The translations under genes and the position numbers were made by a program. The notes below the pieces were generated by a model that was given only the letters and a program-made list of their open reading frames with translations, was not told the origin of the DNA and did not search any database. A stretch of DNA of 64,000 nucleotides from Bidens hawaiensis (taxonomy: Eukaryota > Streptophyta > Magnoliopsida > Asterales > Asteraceae): the NCBI GenBank assembly GCA_021521415.1, contig JAIQDT010005016.1:124001-188000 (forward strand). Reading direction: 5' to 3'. Positions 46,601-58,848 of the stretch are shown piece by piece. The stretch's first letter is position 1; every line of letters starts with the position of its first letter.

Positions 46601-49600
46601 TTCAGTGCTTATTTTCTCTTCAATAGCTTTTGCAATGGATTCCTAATTAAAAAGCCCAAGTATATTTAAATGATACCAAGAACAAAGACTACTGCTTAGG
46701 AGAATTATATATAATAAGATGTTATCAGTACTTACCTGAATCTTATGTATCTCCATTTCTTTCTTTAATAGTTCAAGGCTGAGTCTCAATCGTTTGTACA
46801 CCTAAATTGAAAATATTATTAAAAATGAGAGAGGATAGCAAGCATTCATTTGAAACATTACTGTGACTTACGTCTAACTCTTCAAGCACTTGCTGGCACT
46901 GTAACTTGTTGGAACCAGATATTGCAGCACCAAAGTCTGCTAATCTTGGATAATTAAAGTCACCAATATGCTGCAGTAAACAAAAGCAGTTCATCCAATA
47001 ATGCAAATGAAAAAGGAACAATTTAGTTCAGAAATATGTTAATCGAAAAGGCGGATGCAAATTATAACAGTCTTCCAGCTAAACGCACATTATCTGACCA
47101 TAAGCAGATGCAAAAATAATATTGGAATTAAATCTGACTTGAGCATTGTAAAATAAGCAAATATAAGTATATAACAGATTGGTAAGGCTCTAAATTGAAT
47201 TACTTTTAGTATATTATAAAGTATGTGAAGTGCAGACTTTTGTAAATTAATGTATCGCTGATGCACGCTCACCTATTATACGGAGAAAAGACTATAAAAT
47301 TAAAGTTGATCTAGATAAAGCATCAAATGCTCATATCTTTTCTAACTTGTGGATGTAATCATACAGTGATCTATATAAAACTTCCCAAATTCATCTTAAT
47401 GTGTACTTCATTATTGTTTTGTTGGATAAGATTGTTGCATGATAGCAAAAAACAGTGAATACTTCCCACAACATTACAAAAGTAAAAGCCAAATTCAACA
47501 TCTATATCTAATGTAACTAAAAAAAGTGCTAAACCTGATTGTAGGTTTGAACATGATCCCTCCAAAGAGAACTTGTCTTCAAAACATCTCTAAGGGTTGT
47601 GATAACCTCAAATGATGTTGCCTTGATGACATCATCATCCTTGTTGTATGGTGAATCCTAGAATACAAAAACATAATCAAAATATAAGTAGCGTATGATC
47701 AAAGAGTGTCGATGAAAGTAGATTCATAATTTACTTATTGCATATCCAAATATTTTAGAATAAGAGTAGATGATACCTTCAGATGATCCACTTTGACTGT
47801 AAGAGGATCGTCACTAACCTGTATAAGATGCAATAATTCAGTCCCAAAACATAATATCAAAATGAGATAAAATGTAAAATATATCTTCAAATATAATACG
47901 TTGATGCTTCTAACTATAGATGGCAATTCCATGAGTGTTTTATTCAAAGATTTTGATTATTATTGTAATAAACTAATATTATGGTTTTATCATCACAATT
48001 AAAACATTACTTATTTACAAATCATGTTAAAAATATGGACAAAACAGTATCAATTGGTTCAACCCAACCCGTTTTAACCCATCACACAGCCCGCCGATCT
48101 TTGCCACCTCAGCATGTAACTGAAAACATACAAAAAAAAATCTTTCACTCACCATCTCTGTTATCCGAAGGCGTCTATGACCAATAAGAACAACTTGATC
48201 TCCTTGTATACTTGTTATCTACTTACAAAAATTAAAAACTGACCATGAGCGATACATTACATATACAAGCATAACAAATTTACCACTGCTAATTAACAAT
48301 AATTGCATCATAAGTACCTGAGCCAGTGTACCAACTTCATGAAGACGGTTAAGCAAATCTTTGCCCTTGAGCTCATATATATTTTTCTCTGCATCTGTAC
48401 TGGTGGTCTCGGATCCCGGTTCATCTTTTACAAGAAATGCACCAGCATACGGAGCCTGTCGTTTTCGGCTTTCTACCAATGCTGCTAGCAGTTTAGGATC
48501 CTGTAAGGAGTTTAAGTAAATGTTAAAACTATACATTAAAGAACATAAATTGCTTCTAAAGGAGATAAAAGTAGTTAATGTTACCATAACTTTAGTAATA
48601 AGTAAAATTAATCAAATCCCATTAGAATTAGCATCCTTAAACATATCATAGACCTATAATCTGACATTCTGAATTGAAAACAAAGAAACAAAACTAATTA
48701 TCAAGCAACAACCTGTAAATAGCATGACGAAAGAAAACTAATGTATCACTTGCTTTTGCAACTAGAATAAAAGCGTAACTAGTTGAGAATCCAAAGGGCT
48801 TTCTATTGAGTTATGTTGTACCTTGACATAAGTTGTAAAATGATAACAAAAACTATTGTGTTATATAAGTTGTAAAATGATGATAGTAATCAAAGGCGTT
48901 AGGCACACTTAAGACATAGACTTCACCAAGGGCCTAGAAGCAAGGCGTAAAAATAGTGAGGGCCTAAGAAAAAAAACGCACTTGAACAAAAAAAATTAAA
49001 TATATTATGTATAAAAACAATAATATTTTTCTTCATATAAAATAAACAAAAGCCAATAACTAACATTTAATAACATCTGATTAGTACCAAAACAAAAGTT
49101 CCAAAAGAGTCAAGATTCAATATTAATTCCAAAACTTGAATACCGAAATGTTCAAAGTAAAGTACCAAAATGTTCAAAATATGAAAACCAAAAGTTCAAA
49201 AGTAATAAATAGGAAATGCTCAAATAACCATTGTTTTTGATCCGCCATCAATACCAATAGAGGTGTCGTCGACTTCAAGAAGCAAAGGCCTACGAACTAG
49301 AAGCGCATATATTGAGCCTCGCCTATAAAATGGCCCTATGCGCAAGGTTGCAAAAATCCCGACTAGGCACCTATTAATCGCTAGCCCCCACTTCACTAAT
49401 TAATTTTGGGCTAGTCGGCTAATTAATCGGTCAACGGTCAAATCCGGCCAAAATCGACGGTTTCAGGCAAGATTCCGACTAAAATCAGCGGTTTCCGGCG
49501 AGATTCCATCAAAAGCGGCAGTTTTCTGCGACATTCCAGCCAATTTCTGGCCAAAATATGTTTGTGTATGTATAAAACTGAAAATTACATATCAAAATGT

Positions 49601-50281
49601 GTGCGTGTATATATAAAACTGAAAAATACATTAAAGTCCGATCCGATTAATCCTGATTAATCGCTAGTCCCCACCGCCCGACTACCGACTACCGATTTTT
49701 TACAACACTGCCTATGCGCAAGAAGCGAGGGCTTTTAATAACTACGAAAATGACACCATAAACTATTGTGTCATTGAATTTGTAGAACGACAACAATTAT
49801 ATCGTGTTATGTAAGTTGTAAAACGATAACAATAACAGAAACTATTGTGTTATGTTAATACCTTGACATATATTGGCATATAAAATCCAGGAAACAATGG
49901 TCTATGTGGCAATGGCAATGCCAACACCTGCAAAATTCAGCTTCTAATAAACAAATTGATCATTCAATAACTACAATTATTAATTAATAATAATATAATA
50001 ATAACCGTGAGAAAATCATCTGGTTTTTTGATAGCAGCAGGAACAATAGCAGCTGATTCAGCTTCTTCAACAGCAGCCACAGCATCCGCACCAGACTTAT
50101 CACTCGAGTCCGAGCAGAAGAACACTCGGTGAGCAGACCTAGGGTTTTGAAACCCTAGAGCAGCTCGCAACACGCCGTGTAACGGCGAGTTGAATTTGAT
50201 TCCATGGCGTGAAGTGGAGTGTGAGTGTGTGGTGAAACGAGGCTGGTGTAAGCTGATAGAAGACCTTAGAGCCTTCAACAT
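40630..50281 (-). CDS. LON1: LON1-type ATP-dependent Lon protease, organellar (919 aa)
   Basis: Twenty exons on the minus strand: 50281-50006, 49927-49862, 48500-48318, 48218-48153, 47818-47777, 47657-47535, 46970-46872, 46801-46736, 46642-46556, 46433-46394, 46290-46119, 45908-45784, 45632-45502, 44536-44432, 44345-44232, 44150-43983, 43298-43197, 43077-42940, 42449-41967 and 40803-40630. All splice sites are GT-AG and phases agree. The first 57 residues are basic and Ser-rich without acids, a mitochondrial-type presequence. The LON substrate-binding domain begins with [12 protein letters not shown]. The AAA+ module has Walker A GPPGVGKT (456-463), Walker B VLIDEID (520-526), a TANV sensor and an LLDR arginine. 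The peptidase has S823 in KDGPSAG and K866 in VKEK, spaced 43 apart as in bacterial Lon, so the Ser-Lys dyad is intact and split over the last intron. Lon degrades oxidised and misfolded matrix proteins as a hexamer. The protein closely resembles Arabidopsis LON1. Confidence 0.96.
41150..41860. mobile_element. MITE-like repeat in last LON1 intron
   Basis: The block is rich in gagcccgagc and gagctcgag words with AT-rich spacers, and it ends gtttacacagccctaatg. A related element lies in the previous intron at 42511-42912. It appears to hold an internal duplication (two clusters, 41160-41290 and 41461-41530). Exact ends are uncertain. Confidence 0.45.
42511..42912. mobile_element. MITE in LON1 intron 18
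   Basis: The left end AGAGTGTCAACAAGCCAAGTCG pairs with the complement of the right end, GGGTGTGAACGAGCCGAGTCG, giving about 21 bp of imperfect terminal inverted repeat. The interior is AT-rich. It belongs to the same family as 41150-41860. A matching target duplication was not found. Confidence 0.55.
44680..45465. mobile_element. MITE-like insertion in LON1 intron 13
   Basis: The right edge reads gttacatgcacacccctag, the complement of the CTAGGGGTGTGCAT type end seen at 37806. The interior is rich in cggtttttt and ttgggcct words, and a C10 run lies near 44779. The left edge is not clear. Confidence 0.4.
48890..49735. mobile_element. older MITE-like repeat in LON1 intron 2
   Basis: The left part (aaggcgttaggcacactt) and right part (gcgcaagaagcgagggctttt) look like the two ends of a degenerate inverted-repeat element. 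It is interrupted by the hAT-like MITE at 49343-49710. Confidence 0.35.
49343..49710. mobile_element. hAT-like MITE with perfect 8-bp duplication, LON1 intron 2
   Basis: The flanks CCTATGCG (49335-49342 and 49711-49718) are identical. The ends are CAAGGTTGCAAAAATC and, on the other strand, CAGTGTTGTAAAAAATC, an imperfect inverted repeat that starts with CA. The element is 368 bp, non-coding, with internal ccgactaccgacta and gccggaaaccg-type words. Length, duplication size and ends fit a hAT-derived MITE. Confidence 0.85.
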
Positions 50282-50420
50282 TAGGGTTTGTGTGAAGTAA
50301 TTGGTGTAGAGATTGAATATGAAGAAGATGGATGACTGGAGTTGGTGTTGAAGGACTTGAGGAACAAGAAAATGTTGTTATTATTATTATTAGGATTCAA
50401 TGGTTTTGACTTTTGACTAT

Positions 50421-50440
50421 AAAGCCCACCATAAACCCTA
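50421..50440 (-). promoter_or_regulatory. site II and telo-box pair upstream of LON1
   Basis: On the minus strand TAGGGTTT (50440-50433) is followed by TGGGCT (50428-50423), about 140 bp upstream of the LON1 start codon. Telo-boxes near TGGGCY site II elements are known in promoters of plant ribosomal-protein and mitochondrial genes, which suits an organellar protease. Two TTGAC words (W-box core) lie next to it. Confidence 0.5.
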
Positions 50441-50451
50441 CTTCTTCAAGA

Positions 50452-52007
50452 TCTTGTTTATTCTTTATTGTTTAGTTTTAGTTATGTTATTACTTCAATA
50501 ACAAGTGTGTTAGTTGACGGTTAAAATGATTGAGAGTTGGTTATTATAATTAAATATTTATTATGTCGGTAATTGATATTGATAGTTTAGATAATATTTA
50601 TTGTGAATATTGTTGACAACGTATATGTTGTTAATTATTGTTGCTCATGGACCAGGTTCTTGCTAGTCATAACTATTATTGTTGATCATGTCATTGATTC
50701 TTAGTGTTCACGCGATTGTGAAGTATGTTCTGAAGGTTTTTTCTAACAAGGTAATCAAATGGTTTTCTACAATGGGTATCGATTGCTTATGAGTGATGCC
50801 CGTTGGTCATTATGAGGTTTTGCTCCCTTGTTCATTAGGAGGCTTTGTTTCTTTTAAACCATCGAGTTCATTGGTGTCATTATTGAGAATAGTCTTGTAC
50901 AATGGTGATTTCATACATTTTAACTTATAGCGTTGTTTATTCTTACTTTCCTTTAAGAAATCCAATTAAACTAGATAGTGTAGTCCTTGATTCCCTTAAA
51001 CTAACTATACTAGAAATACATAATCATAATCATGTGTAAATGAAAACGACTGAAGTTTTAATTTACATTTCAGTATAATACACTTTTCATATATTCAAGT
51101 ATAGGGGAATCTCGAGGATTGAATTTGTGTTCAATTTTAAAATATGAATATAATATGCACGTAAATTTTACATACTCAAATATTTTTACTACTTTTATAT
51201 AGTTATCACCCTAAAATTTTGTGCATAAGATGTGAGTTATGTATTGTGTCAATGAATAAAACAATCAGGTAATGAAACGCATATAGTGGCAGATCGCGAA
51301 TTTTTACACGTGTTTGATGAGTCAGCATGGTAGTGGACCGCTACCCTAAGCTTAACGGTCCACTAGCCATGTACATCTTCAAATCAACCAGGGGGTGTTG
51401 TGTGTTGATAACTAATCAATATTTAAACGCTAGCGATAAGCTTCTGATATCCTTAACGGTCTATTATGGACCATGAGATCAACCAATAAATAAGCTTGAG
51501 CATTTTATTTCATTCTCACTCACTCACATATGTTTCCCAAACCTTGTTTGAGCATTGCTTCGCTACTAAGAAACCCCTGCCCTAGTATTAAGAAAGTATT
51601 GAGACTCTATTAGAGTATTAGAAGCCATAATATCACCTCATAGCTAGTATTAAGCTTATATGAGATAAAGGTCACGAGTTCTCGTGATTTCTTTAAAATT
51701 TAATCTATAGTCTTAGATAAGTGAACAATTCAACCTTGTTAAGATGTTTAAACTACACAAAATAGTTTTCAAAAGTTTTGATAGAGCATAACAAATGTTT
51801 CTTCATATTTAAGAAACGTCTTCAATCAAAGATAGATCTAATCAGACAAGTAGACTAAAAGTCTAACGCTATTGATGATCTGTAAAAAATGTGAAAAAAA
51901 ATAGTTTGATGTTTAAAAAGTTTTTAGCACGTAAAACAAACTATATGCGTTTACTGTTTGAACTTTCAAAACTATACCTTGTAAAGGTTTATGATTTAAA
52001 GTCAGAC
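50452..52007. other. intergenic, no gene seen
   Basis: AT-rich sequence upstream of LON1, without frames of note. The retrotransposon at 52013 begins at its right edge. Confidence 0.5.
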
Positions 52008-53591
52008 CCAGTTGTCACACCCCCCATCTTAGGCCTGGGAATATGACCCATAAGTTGGTATCGTAATTGTAAATAGATCAGAGTTGCGTTAGTTTGCGGA
52101 ACACTTATAAAACTTTAAGGATCGAAATGTAACTTATATAAAAGACGGGATTATAAACACCCGTTTAACTTGTTACAAAACATTTACTTGTTTAATATTT
52201 ACAAACCATCATATTAAGTTTACAAAATAAATCCGAGCCATCGGATATATCAATAGCGCTTCGACATTCCAAGCGCTAAACTTGTTCACCTGCAAAATGT
52301 AAGAAAATACATCAGCAACGAATGCTGGTGAACACGCTAACGCAAAATAACTTCTTTTACTTAATTACCCCTCGAGACAACGCCTGTCTCGGCCCAACGT
52401 GGCTTAGAAATAATCAAGTCAAATAACACATTATAAACTAGAGCATCTACACTAGGTCACCTCAGCAAACACCGCAACGTTCGACTTAGTTAAGTACTTG
52501 TAAATATACACATACGGCCGTACTCACTGCAGGAGAGCATCCTACGACCAAGGGTGGTGCGATCATGCCCATACATCGCATAGTACCACCTATGTAAGGA
52601 TCCAAACACACGTATACCACAGCCTGAGGGCTAGGTTCATACCCATAGTTATAACGGTTTTAGGAACACATAGTTCCTTGTAAACAATTTCATATAACAA
52701 GTTTGACTCATTTGAAAATAAGTTTAAAAGTTTGGGAAGTGTATTCACCTTGTCTCTTTAAGATCGGCTTCACTCACTGTCCAATGGTCTTTCCCTTTCT
52801 TTATCTCGCACCTATAGTACGAGTATAAATATTTGTTAGTCGGATACACGATCCGGCTTAAGACCTTTAGTCTTATATCTCAATCCTCGATTGAACCTTT
52901 AGTTCAATTCTTATTTACTTAAAAACCTTTAGTTTAAAAGTAAATTATAAACCTTTAGTTTATATAAAAACCCGACGTTTCTTCTTCTCTAAGAAACGTA
53001 ATCATTTTCTTTTATTATTTAAGAATACTCTTTATTCATTAAATAATATTTTTTCATAACAAAGAATATATACATATATACTTACACACATATATATGCA
53101 ATCACAATATTCAATATCATTCTTTCATTCGTTTCTTTGTTATGTTTTCTTTTCTTTTCTTTTATCGAGGTATCGAGTATAACCTCGACTTAAGGCTTAA
53201 GCCTTGAATATAATATTAAATTATATTGAATTCATTATTACGCCTAACCTTAATGGCGTATAGAAATCCTAGGGACACGAGCAGCACTCCAACGCCGCTT
53301 CACTTTTCTCGACACGCTAATCGAGGAACACCAAATCTTCAACACTTGAGAACACGACGTTCGAGACTCCTCACCATTATAATAACACCTTCTTGATTGC
53401 GTGTGGGTGGAGGGTGGCACAACCTTCAAGGAAACGTCGGTACACAAACAAAGGCTCGGGACACGTTTTACGAGGAAATAAGGCACGCTTATCGATGCAA
53501 ATCGTTTAAACGAACTTGGGATTCTAGTGAGATGTTAGAGAGAGGAGGGAGATCTATTTTTGGGTTGTGAAAATATCAAACCCGGATGTTG

Positions 53592-53602
53592 CTATTTATA
53601 GG
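53592..53602 (-). promoter_or_regulatory. TATA box of the 3' LTR
   Basis: Minus-strand CCTATAAATAG lies downstream, in element orientation, of the G-box and hairpin region. The equivalent in the 5' LTR is at 61774-61784. Confidence 0.7.
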
Positions 53603-53617
53603 CAAATTTTTGGTCCC

Positions 53618-53850
53618 CATCGCGGTACGCGATGGGTCACTTGACAGACCTATCGCGTACCGCGATATAAGTCTGTCAAGTCACTGCCTAGGCTTGCCAC
53701 GTGGCGAAACGTGGCAGGCGCCGCGCCACGTGGCGACACGTGGCAGCAGTGTTGCCATGTGGTGACACGTGGCAGCAACCAGTGCCACCGTGGCACACGT
53801 GTCACACTTTGTCAGACACCCCATCGCGGTACGTGATGGGTGTCTCTTAT
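53618..53850 (-). promoter_or_regulatory. LTR control region: palindromes and G-box cluster (3' LTR copy)
   Basis: Directly upstream of the TATA box lie a palindrome CATCGCGGTACGCGATG (53618-53634), a 49-bp hairpin (53636-53684) whose arms are gtcacttgacagac and its complement, several CACGTGGC or ACACGTGGC words (53697-53805), and a second CATCGCGGTACGTGATG palindrome (53822-53838). CACGTGGC is the plant G-box/ABRE core bound by bZIP and bHLH factors, so light or stress control is possible. Confidence 0.55.
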
Positions 53851-53984
53851 GACTCATCACGTAGCGCAATGGGTCGGGAAAACCATATTTTCATTTTTAA
53901 CCCTCGAGTTTAGAATTTTGGCAATTTTAGTCCCTAGCCTTTGAAAAGTTAATACTTTGAACTCGAAATTTTCACGTTGTTACA

Positions 53985-53997
53985 TCCTCCCCACCTT
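53985..53997 (-). other. chromovirus polypurine tract
   Basis: Minus-strand AAGGTGGGGAGGA directly before the 3' LTR TGTAACAACG. Confidence 0.85.
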
Positions 53998-54024
53998 GAA
54001 ACAAATCTCGTCCTCGAGATTGCT

Positions 54025-57000
54025 TTACAAGAATAGTTGGGGGTATTTCTTTTTCATTTCTGATTCGAGTTCCCAAGTATATTCGGGCCCTCTACGCGAG
54101 TCCCATTTAACTTTCACAATTTTCAACGTTCGTCTTTTTAATTTCTTTGTTTTCGAATCTTCAATTTGTATTGGACGTTCAATAAATTTTAAGTTCTCGT
54201 TTATTACTACGTCTTTTAATGGCATAGCCAAAGATTCATCGGTCAAGCACTTTCGTAGATTCGAAACATTGAATACATCATGTATCCATTGCATTTCCTC
54301 GGGTAATCGCAAACAGTATGCAACATTACCGATTCGTTCGAGTACCTCAAAAGGTCCAACGAATTTAGGACTCAATTTTCCTTTCTTACCGAAGCGAACA
54401 ACGCCTTTCCAAGGCGAGACTCTCAATAACACTTTGTCACCGTCATTAAACTCTAACGACTTACGATGGACATTGGCGTAACTCTTTTGGCGATCACGTG
54501 CCGTCTTAAGTCTTTCTCGAATTTGGAGAATCTTGTCGGTGGTTTCTTGGACAATCTCAGGTCCAGACAATTGATTATCTCCGGTTTCAGACCAACACAC
54601 GGGCTCCTACATTTACGACCATATAACGCCTCAAATGGTGCGGTTTGAATACTTGCGTGATAGCTGTTGTTGTACGAAAATTCCATTAGGGGTAAGTGTT
54701 CATCCCAACTTCCACCTAAGTCGATTACACAAGCGCGGAGCATATCTTCCAACGCTTGAATTGTCCTTTCGCTTTGCCCATCGGTTTGTGGATGATAGGC
54801 GGTGCTAAGGTTTAACTTCGTACCAAGAGCTTGTTGGAAGCTTTTCCAGAAATGAGACGTAAAACGACTGTCTCGATCAGATATTATAGACAGCGGTACT
54901 CCATGCAAAGCGACAATGGTGTTTACATAGATAGCGCTAATCTATCCATTGAGTACGACTCATTAATGGGTATAAAGTGTGCGGATTTCGTTAATCGATC
55001 CACAATCACCCAAATAGCATTGTGTTGTCGAGTCGTTTTCAGAAGTTTGGTAATGAAGTCCATAGTGATTAACTCCCACTTCCAAACGGGAAGTTCGGGT
55101 TGCTGAAGCAATCCCGGAGGCTTTTGATGTTCAGCCTTGACTTTCAAACATGTTAAACATTTCGCAACATGCGAAGCGACATCCCTTTTCATTCCGTTCC
55201 ACCAATAGTTCGCTTTAAGATTGTCGTACATCTTATTACTTCCGGGATGCATCATGTATTTCGACTTATGAGCTTCGTTAAAGATTTTCTCACGCAATCC
55301 TCCAACAATTGGTACCCAAATCCTATTTCCGAGTCTAAGGATACCATCGTAACCTTTGACTAACGAGTCAATGGTGCCGTTACGTTTTTCGTTAGAGATT
55401 TGGTTTTCGTTGATTGCTTGAGTTTGAGCGGATTTGATTTGTTCGAAAAGATCAATTTGAAGCTCTAGCCTTAACGCTCGGACTCTTTTTGGCTTTTCGT
55501 GCTCTTTACGACTTAAGGCATCGGCCACACGTTGGCCTTACCTTCATGATAAACGATCTCACAGCCGTAGTCATTGAGCGTTTCCATCCATCGTCGTTGG
55601 CGTATGTTGAGCTCTTTTTGATCGAAAATGTGTTTCAAACTTTTATGATCAGTGTACACGGTAAATCTTACTCCATAGAGATAGTGCCTCCATATCTTAA
55701 GTGCAAAGATTATGGCGCCCAACTCTAGATCGTGAGTCGTATAGTTCTTTTCGTGTACCTTGAGTTGACGAGAGGCGTAAGCGATTACTTTCTTGCGTTG
55801 CATTAGTACGCATCCCAAACCCGAGTGAGACGCATCACTAAAGGCTACAAAATCCTTAGTACCTTCTGGCAAAGCCAAGATACGTGCTTGGGTGAGTTTT
55901 TGTTTGAGTATATCGAACGCCTCTTGTTGCTTCGTTCCCCATTCATACTTGATGTTCTTACGAGTTAAGGAAGTTAAGGGAACGGCGATTCGAGAAAAAT
56001 TCTCGATGAACCTACGGTAATAGCCGGCCAAACCTAAGAAACTTCGGATCTCGGTTGGCGACTTTGGGACCTCCCAGTTAGAGATAGCTTCAATCTTAGC
56101 GGGGTCTACTTGAATACCGTTAACGTTGATGATGTGACCAAGAAATTGCACCTCGTGTAACCAGAACTCGCATTTCGAGAACTTGGCGTACAATTTCTCA
56201 GTTCTAAGAATTTCAAGCAACGTTCGAAGATGAATCTCATGATTGGCCTTGGACTTAGAATAAATAAGTATATCGTCAATGAATATGATAACAAATTTAT
56301 CTAAGTATGGCTTACATATACGGTTCATCATGTCCATGAATGCGGCCGGAGCATTAGTAAGTCCAAACGGCATAACCGTAAACTCATAATGGTCGTACCT
56401 TGTTCGAAACGCGGTCTTTGAAATATCTTCTGATTGAACTTTGAGTTGGTGATAGCCGGAACGAAGATCGATTTTAGAAAAGAAGCTAGCACCTTGAAGT
56501 TGGTCGAAAAGATCATCGATACGAGGGAGTGGATATCGGTTTTTGATTGTAACTTTGTTTAAGGCACGATAATCGATACACATTCGCATAGATCCATCCT
56601 TCTTCTTGACAAATAGAATTGGCGCTCCCCAAGGCGACGAACTCGGTCGAATGAAACCTTTCTCCAATAACTCATCGAGTTGTTTCTTTAACTCCTTCAT
56701 TTCGGTCGGCGCTAAACGATACGGAACTTTGGCGATCGGAGCAGTACCAGAAATAAGATCGATCCTAAACTCTACTTCACGATCGGGAGGGATTCCAGGA
56801 AGTTCATCAGGAAAGACGTCAGAAAAGTCAGAAACGATAGGAACGTCTTTGATTTCTTTTGGCTTTGATTCTTTAGTGACGTAGGCCATGAATGCGAGGC
56901 ATCCTTGATTCAAACACTTGTTAGCTCTAATCATGGAAATTATGCTAACTTGGCCAGCGTCTTTGTCCCCTTCAATTCGAATCGTTCGTTTATCGGGGGC

Positions 57001-58573
57001 TTGAAGTTCAATGGTTTTGCTATTGGAGATGATACGAGCATGGTTATCGGATAATCAATCCATACCAAGTACAATCTCAAAACCAGCCAGACTCATGGGT
57101 AACAAACAAATAGGCAAAATATAACCAGCTAAAAGAATTTTTCCGTTTTCAAAGGCTTCGGAGATCTTAACGATTTCGCCATTAGCTGTCTCGACACTTA
57201 GAGTTTTATCTAATTTTATTAATGGTTCGTTTAATAGACTACAGAAACTATAATCTATAAAACTTAAATTGGCACCCGAATCAAACAAAACTTTAGCATA
57301 TGTGCCTTTGACTAGAAACGTACCGGTTATGGTTTCCGGCATGTCAGCGGCCTTTTTTGTGTCGAGTACGAAGACTCGAGCGTTTCCCTTCTTGTTTTGG
57401 CCACTTCCACCCGCACCACCAGCAGCGGGCTTGTTCTTTGGGCACTCGAAACTCAAATGGCCCATTTCCTTGCAATTAAAGCAAGTCATCTTTATCTTCC
57501 AACAATTAGCAGCATCATGTCCCGTACGATTACAGGACTCACAGACTTTAGGAGACGGGGTGAAGTAGCATCGGTCCTTATGGTATCTCCTACATGTCTT
57601 GCATAAAATAGTATTCGAATTGAATCTACTTTGGTTAGCGCCTTTACCTTTGAAGTTGGCGCTTCCTCATGTCTTTCCTTGAGCAGTCGTCGGTACAACC
57701 TTCTTGTCCTCCTCTTTATTACGGACCATGCCGCTCATCAAATAACCGGCCAATTCCATTGTGGAGTCGGCGGTTTGAGGTAAATGAGACCTCAACATGT
57801 CGCGGATTTCCCGCGGCAGTCCCCATATATATCGTGTTACCTTGCTGGACTCTTGGTTAACTAGCTGGGGAACAAGGCGACAGTACTCGAGGAACTTAGT
57901 GTTATACTCACGAAGATTTGTCCCCACGACCTTATGATTGAGAAACTTAGTTTGGACTTGGTCGGTTTCATGCATTGGACAAAACTTCCGCATCACCATG
58001 GCCTTAACTCATCCATGTCAAACTGTACATTTTATCTCTTCCCTTACTCATCAACAGCGCATTCCACCACTCGTGCACTTCACCCTTGAACATGAGAGCG
58101 GAGTATTGAATTTTCTCCTCCTCGGAACACTTGCTTGTAATTACAATAGTCTCCATCTCTTCAAGCCATCTCACAGTTGTGATGGCTCCTTTGTCACTAT
58201 GAAACTCTTTTGGTCCTTAGTATTTAAAATCTTTGAACGTACACCCACTCACTTTTAACTTTTTAAACTTTTGCCTAACACCTTCGTCGGCATTAGACCC
58301 ATGATCGCTCTCTTCAGCACGGGATGGTTTAGGACGAGATTTAACGGATTTAGATGGATGAACGGAAGGATTAGCAGTTCGAGAATGTTTGGATTGTCTA
58401 GATTGAGATCTAAACGCGGATTCTTCCCTAACAGCATCTTTAATCATCTTTTGGATTTTGTTCATGTATTTTTCAGGAATTTCTTCCTCTCGCTCGTTCT
58501 CAAGGACTTTCCCCTTATCTCTCATTTCTTTTTCTTTTCGAGCGTTATCATTGTTGTTACTTTGTTCAGACAT
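54025..58573 (-). pseudogene. chromovirus gag-pol, broken by stops and frameshifts
   Basis: Gag starts at 58573 (MSEQSNN) and is stopped near 58217, then shifts frame near 58000. Gag matrix-like sequence continues at 57999-57667. A zinc knuckle CFNCKEMGHLSFEC lies near 57480, followed by a protease with FDSGANLSF. A stop stands at 57055-57057, where the GMDWL motif common to such elements would have tryptophan. Reverse transcriptase has LPFG-type motifs and FIDDILIYS (catalytic box 56272-56283). RNase H has TDHKSL. A one-base frameshift lies near 55520, in the DALSRK linker. The integrase has an HHCC zinc region and the aspartates in TMDFIT and SDRDSRF but is broken near 54920 and 54600. The C-terminal chromodomain ([13 protein letters not shown], about 54030-54110) is intact. 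With at least five lesions no full polyprotein can be made. Confidence 0.93.
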
Positions 58574-58639
58574 TTTCTTTTTCTTTATCAATTTGGTCTG
58601 AAAATTTTAACATTTCTTTTATTAAACACACGTGTATTT

Positions 58640-58745
58640 ATTACACATTGATATATATATATATATATATCCCAAGGATATATATATTTTTACAATACAC
58701 ACACACACACACATATATATATATTGTTCCCACGATATATATAGC
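58640..58745. repeat. (TA)n and (CA)n microsatellites
   Basis: Two (AT)n runs and one (AC)n run lie within 100 bp, between the extra leader frame and gag of the chromovirus, and probably arose by slippage. Confidence 0.8.
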
Positions 58746-58848
58746 TGGTCCTATCATTACATAAGAACGTTTCATACGTTCTTTTATTTATACACATAAC
58801 ATATAAGACTATTATATACACATAGCTTCTTATCGTATTCCACCATCT

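Larger units (their letters stand above)
52013..53984 (-). repeat. chromovirus 3' LTR (1972 bp)
   Basis: On the minus strand it begins TGTAACAACGTG and ends GGGGGGTGTGACA. It is paired with 60196-62140. It contains a TATA box (53592-53602), a 49-bp hairpin (53636-53684) and a G-box cluster (53697-53805). A 78-codon open frame at 53250-53486, conserved in both LTRs, is not convincing as a gene. Confidence 0.95.

Noticed and set aside
53250..53486. 78-codon frame in both chromovirus LTRs (53250-53486 and 61432-61668)
   Set aside because: Conservation is explained by LTR duplication. Substitutions between the copies change amino acids freely.
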